64,000 nt of DNA, taken from contig NZ_JAINWA010000003.1 in assembly GCF_021021555.1 (NCBI RefSeq), forward strand, positions 930,001 through 994,000, in the 5' to 3' direction. Positions within the stretch are counted from its first letter, which is position 1. Each line of letters starts with the position of its first letter. The translations under genes were made by a program, and so were the position numbers. The DNA comes from Teretinema zuelzerae. GTDB lineage: Bacteria > Spirochaetota > Spirochaetia > Treponematales > Treponemataceae. Positions 61,543-64,000 of the stretch are shown piece by piece. The notes below the pieces were generated by a model that worked only from the letters and a program-made list of their open reading frames with translations, did no database searches and was not told the origin of the DNA.

Positions 61543-62315
61543 CTCACCCTCCCGGTCGAAAGGAAGTCCGTGGTGAAGACGCCTTCGGGGATGGGGTCGT
61601 CGTACTTCATGATCTCCATGCGGATTTCCGTGGAGGTGCCGTCCGCGATGGTGGACATTTTGGTGACCATGGGAGTGAGGCGGCCCTGGACGTCTTTGGT
61701 TTCAAGGATGTCCACGGTTTTCACGTGGGTACCCTTGCGGTCGTAGAGTTCTATCCTGAGCGCGATGAGGCTGTCCTTGGCGATCCAGGAAATCATTTTG
61801 GAGTACTGGTAGCCTGAGTCCTTCGGGGTGGATTCGACTACGTGGCAGAGGGAGCCGCGGAGTTCTTCTTCTTTGAGGACTCGGTGCGAGTCCGCGGAAA
61901 AGTCGCGGGTGGCGGAGGAGATGTCGTCGTAGGAGAAGTCCGTGCCGACGAAGCGGCCCGAGCCTTCGGAAGCGGCGATGCGGCGGACCTTGCCGAGCGC
62001 GGGGAGGTAGATCCAGCGGTCGTCGGCTCCGGAGGCGGTTTCGATGGTGAGGAAGCGGGTGCCGGCGACGCTCGCCGGTTTCTGGAAGACGATCATGGAG
62101 CGGGTAATTCCCTTTGCATCGCTGGAGTACTGGTCGAGCAGGCGCTCGGAGGAGGAGCCGTCTTTCGCGGTGATGATCATGCGCGCGCGGGAGGAGACGG
62201 TGTCCGCCTTGATGCGGTCGCGGGAGGATTTAACGATCGAGTCGGCGTCCTGCGCGCCGAGCGCGAGGCTGAAGGCCGCGGCCAGTGCGGCGGCAAGTAT
62301 GAGGCGGTGTTTCAT
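61539..62315 (-). CDS. LolA-like outer-membrane lipoprotein-sorting protein
   Basis: 258 residues: a signal peptide (LAAALAAAFSLALGAQ), then a LolA/LolB-like half-barrel (IVKSSRDRIKADTV, RMIITAKDGSS, RWIYLPALGKVRRIAASE, FSYDDISS, KMISWIAKDSLIALRIELYD). Family members carry lipidated cargo across the periplasm. It overlaps the RND gene upstream and the barrel gene downstream by 4 bases each, so the three are one coupled operon and probably one transport system. Confidence 0.82.
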   Translation of the reverse strand: MKHRLILAAALAAAFSLALGAQDADSIVKSSRDRIKADTVSSRARMIITAKDGSSSERLLDQYSSDAKGITRSMIVFQKPASVAGTRFLTIETASGADDRWIYLPALGKVRRIAASEGSGRFVGTDFSYDDISSATRDFSADSHRVLKEEELRGSLCHVVESTPKDSGYQYSKMISWIAKDSLIALRIELYDRKGTHVKTVDILETKDVQGRLTPMVTKMSTIADGTSTEIRMEIMKYDDPIPEGVFTTDFLSTGRVR

Positions 62316-64000
62316 TTGGTTGCTCCTTTGTCGAGAAATGCGGGTTTAAGCCAGTTCAGCAGAACCGGCAATACGATGAGGGCGGAGAGTGAGGCGGTGC
62401 CCATGGTGAAGGCGATGAGAAGGCCGAACTGGGCGAGAATGTTGAATTCCGAGAAGGCGAGCACGCCGAAGCCGGCGCCGACGGAGACCGCGTTGATCAG
62501 GATTGCCTTTCCCGACGAGGCGTATGCCCGCTCGAGGAAGCCGTCTTTTCCGCCTGAGGCGCGCCATTCGCGGTAATAGGCTTCCAGATAATGGATGATG
62601 TAGTCCACGCCGATGCCGATCGCGACGCTGGCGACCAGGGCGGTGCCGATGTTGAGCTTGATGCCCAGGAAGGCCATGACCGCGAAGTTGAGCAGGATGG
62701 AGAGAGCAAGGGGCACGATGCCGATCGCTCCCGCCAAAACCGAGCGGTAGCTCAAAGCAATGATGAGGAAGACCATGACGAGCGATATGCCGACGGAGAC
62801 GAGCTGGGACTGGACGACGAGCTTATTTAACGCGCCTTCCACCAGTGCGAATCCGCCGATGGTGACGCTCGCGTCCTTGGGGAAATGGGCGGCGGCGTAG
62901 TCTTCGATTTCGCGGATCGCGCGGTCGGTGTCTATCTGGCCGGTGGTCCTGAGCTGCACGTTCATTCTGACGGCGCGCGGCTCCAGGGGATCGTCCGCGA
63001 AGGCGCCGATATCGCCTGAAAGGAGCATCATGTAGTTTCCGATTACGCTGCGCAGTCCTTCCGCGTCTGTTTGTCCGTAGCGCGCGGGGTCTGCAGGCAC
63101 TTCGTAATACGAGGCGCCTTCGTAGTTCACCTGGCGTTTGACGCCGCGCACGAAATCGCGCACCGAAACGTCCCGCGCGTCCGAGGCGAGGAGAGAGGAG
63201 TCCAGCACGGGAGCGAGCTCCGCGAGGGTGCCTACGGAAATCGAGGAGTTCAGAGCCTCAAGGCCGCCGCCGGCTTCGAGCGGGGAATCGTTCATGGCAG
63301 GTTCGTCCGGGCCGAAGTTTCCGAAGTCTCCAAAACCGAAGGACGAGTCTGTCGCCTCCCCCGCATCGCCCGAGCCGAAATCGCCGAAACCAAAGGAATC
63401 AGGGCCTGCAGAGCTGGAATCGCTCTGCGAAACGCGGATGCCGGAGGGTTCCTCATCCGCGTTGTACACCTGATTTATGCGCTTTAATAAATGCGTAAAG
63501 GAAGTCACCTTGCCCACCTCGGGAACGCGGGTTTCCAGATAGGACGCAAGGCCGTCCATCGCGGAGAGCACGTCGGGGCGGAGGACTCCTCCCGGCTCGC
63601 CCGATTCCACCACGACGCTCACGAGCTTGGAGCCGCCGAACTGCCGGCGGATGAAGGCGTCGGAGCGGGCCATGTCGGTGTCTTCCTTGAAATACTCGAC
63701 GAGCACGTTGTCCACCACGATGCGCGGAATAAGGAAGGCGGAGGCGGCGATAAGAACCGCCGTGAACACGAGCACCTTGCGTTTTCCCCGGACGATGCCG
63801 AGGAAGCTCGTCGTGATGGCGCGGCTCAGCGGATCGCCGCCGCCGAATTCCGGAGCGGATTCGCCTGACCCCGCGGCGGCTTCATCGGAGGCGGAATCGA
63901 CCGCCCGGATGAACTGCTTGCGCGGCTTTAAGGGAACCGGGCCCCGAACCAGAAAGAGGGCCGGGATGAAGGTGAGCGCAACGATGAATGAAACGATTAC
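62312..64000 (-). CDS. MMPL/RND-family transporter (5' end outside window)
   Basis: The frame is open to the window edge, giving 562 codons. The first residues in the window (VIVSFIVALTFIPALFLVRGP) are the last helix of the first six-helix bundle. A cytoplasmic linker, helix (VLVFTAVLIAASAFLIP), periplasmic domain and the second bundle follow (GISLVMVFLIIALSYRS, NIGTALVASVAIGIGVDYIIHYLEAYY, GVLAFSEFNILAQFG). The GIGVDYIIH stretch carries an Asp typical of the proton path. About one third of the protein is missing. The periplasmic loop holds two copies of SFGFGDFG. Such transporters export lipids or hopanoid-like molecules; the cargo here is unknown. Confidence 0.88.
   Translation of the reverse strand, partial: VIVSFIVALTFIPALFLVRGPVPLKPRKQFIRAVDSASDEAAAGSGESAPEFGGGDPLSRAITTSFLGIVRGKRKVLVFTAVLIAASAFLIPRIVVDNVLVEYFKEDTDMARSDAFIRRQFGGSKLVSVVVESGEPGGVLRPDVLSAMDGLASYLETRVPEVGKVTSFTHLLKRINQVYNADEEPSGIRVSQSDSSSAGPDSFGFGDFGSGDAGEATDSSFGFGDFGNFGPDEPAMNDSPLEAGGGLEALNSSISVGTLAELAPVLDSSLLASDARDVSVRDFVRGVKRQVNYEGASYYEVPADPARYGQTDAEGLRSVIGNYMMLLSGDIGAFADDPLEPRAVRMNVQLRTTGQIDTDRAIREIEDYAAAHFPKDASVTIGGFALVEGALNKLVVQSQLVSVGISLVMVFLIIALSYRSVLAGAIGIVPLALSILLNFAVMAFLGIKLNIGTALVASVAIGIGVDYIIHYLEAYYREWRASGGKDGFLERAYASSGKAILINAVSVGAGFGVLAFSEFNILAQFGLLIAFTMGTASLSALIVLPVLLNWLKPAFLDKGATK

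Overview
The window is a 64 kb chromosomal segment of a spirochaete, most likely a Treponema-type organism with a fairly GC-rich genome. The main evidence is a cytoplasmic filament gene (cfpA, 27.0-29.1 kb) lying beside a vWA-domain gene and a pallilysin-like gene, an order I recall from Treponema pallidum (TP0748, TP0750, TP0751). Supporting evidence is a short alanyl-tRNA synthetase without the C-Ala domain, a groES unlinked to groEL, and an abundance of outer-membrane beta-barrels, lipoproteins and SUMF1-type proteins. No rRNA or tRNA gene and no intact insertion sequence was seen.

Layout. 0-9 kb: dnaE (5' end cut by the window edge), yggT, recG and a large exported HExxH/beta-propeller protein, all on +. 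9-15 kb: pyrG on -, a DUF1846 gene on +, then a nitrogen block on - (ANTAR response regulator, PII, ammonium transporter) in which several genes have an intrinsic terminator in front of them. 15-22 kb: HAD phosphatase, a sigma-70 factor, groES, a TPR lipoprotein, nusB, a SurA-like chaperone and alaS. 22-32 kb: a PPDK-like protein with degraded ATP-site residues and a Lys/Ala-rich repeat tail, an unknown protein, cfpA, vWA and pallilysin-like genes. 32-49 kb: SPOR, LapA, miaB, folE2, folD, surface proteins, a long RarA fusion, a GGDEF/EAL protein, adk, dus (with an 18-bp in-frame repeat array), a diiron flavoprotein, a Nudix hydrolase, two cell-wall enzymes and a SUMF1 protein.

49.5-56.2 kb is an accessory region, visibly AT-rich from about 51.4 kb. 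It holds an MFS efflux pump with an erm-like leader attenuator, a decayed copy of the SUMF1 gene start, an AbrB/RelE toxin-antitoxin pair, a coupled Nudix plus PLD-helicase-DUF3427 pair (a candidate defence or nucleic-acid-damage module), a 70-residue orphan and an array of ten 22-bp iteron-like repeats. 56.2-64 kb: a CopZ-like chaperone and a P1B ATPase with a CPG motif, a miniature RIC-like protein, a Fic relic, a solute-binding protein, and an operon of beta-barrel, LolA-like carrier and RND (MMPL) transporter whose 5' end is cut by the window edge.

Regulatory themes recur. Terminators sit in 5' leaders (pyrG, the ANTAR gene, amt, and an alternative-pairing leader for the MFS gene). Several genes carry a -10 box 6-9 nt before the ATG without a Shine-Dalgarno site, which suggests leaderless transcripts. 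All functional calls come from reading the sequence; no database search was run.
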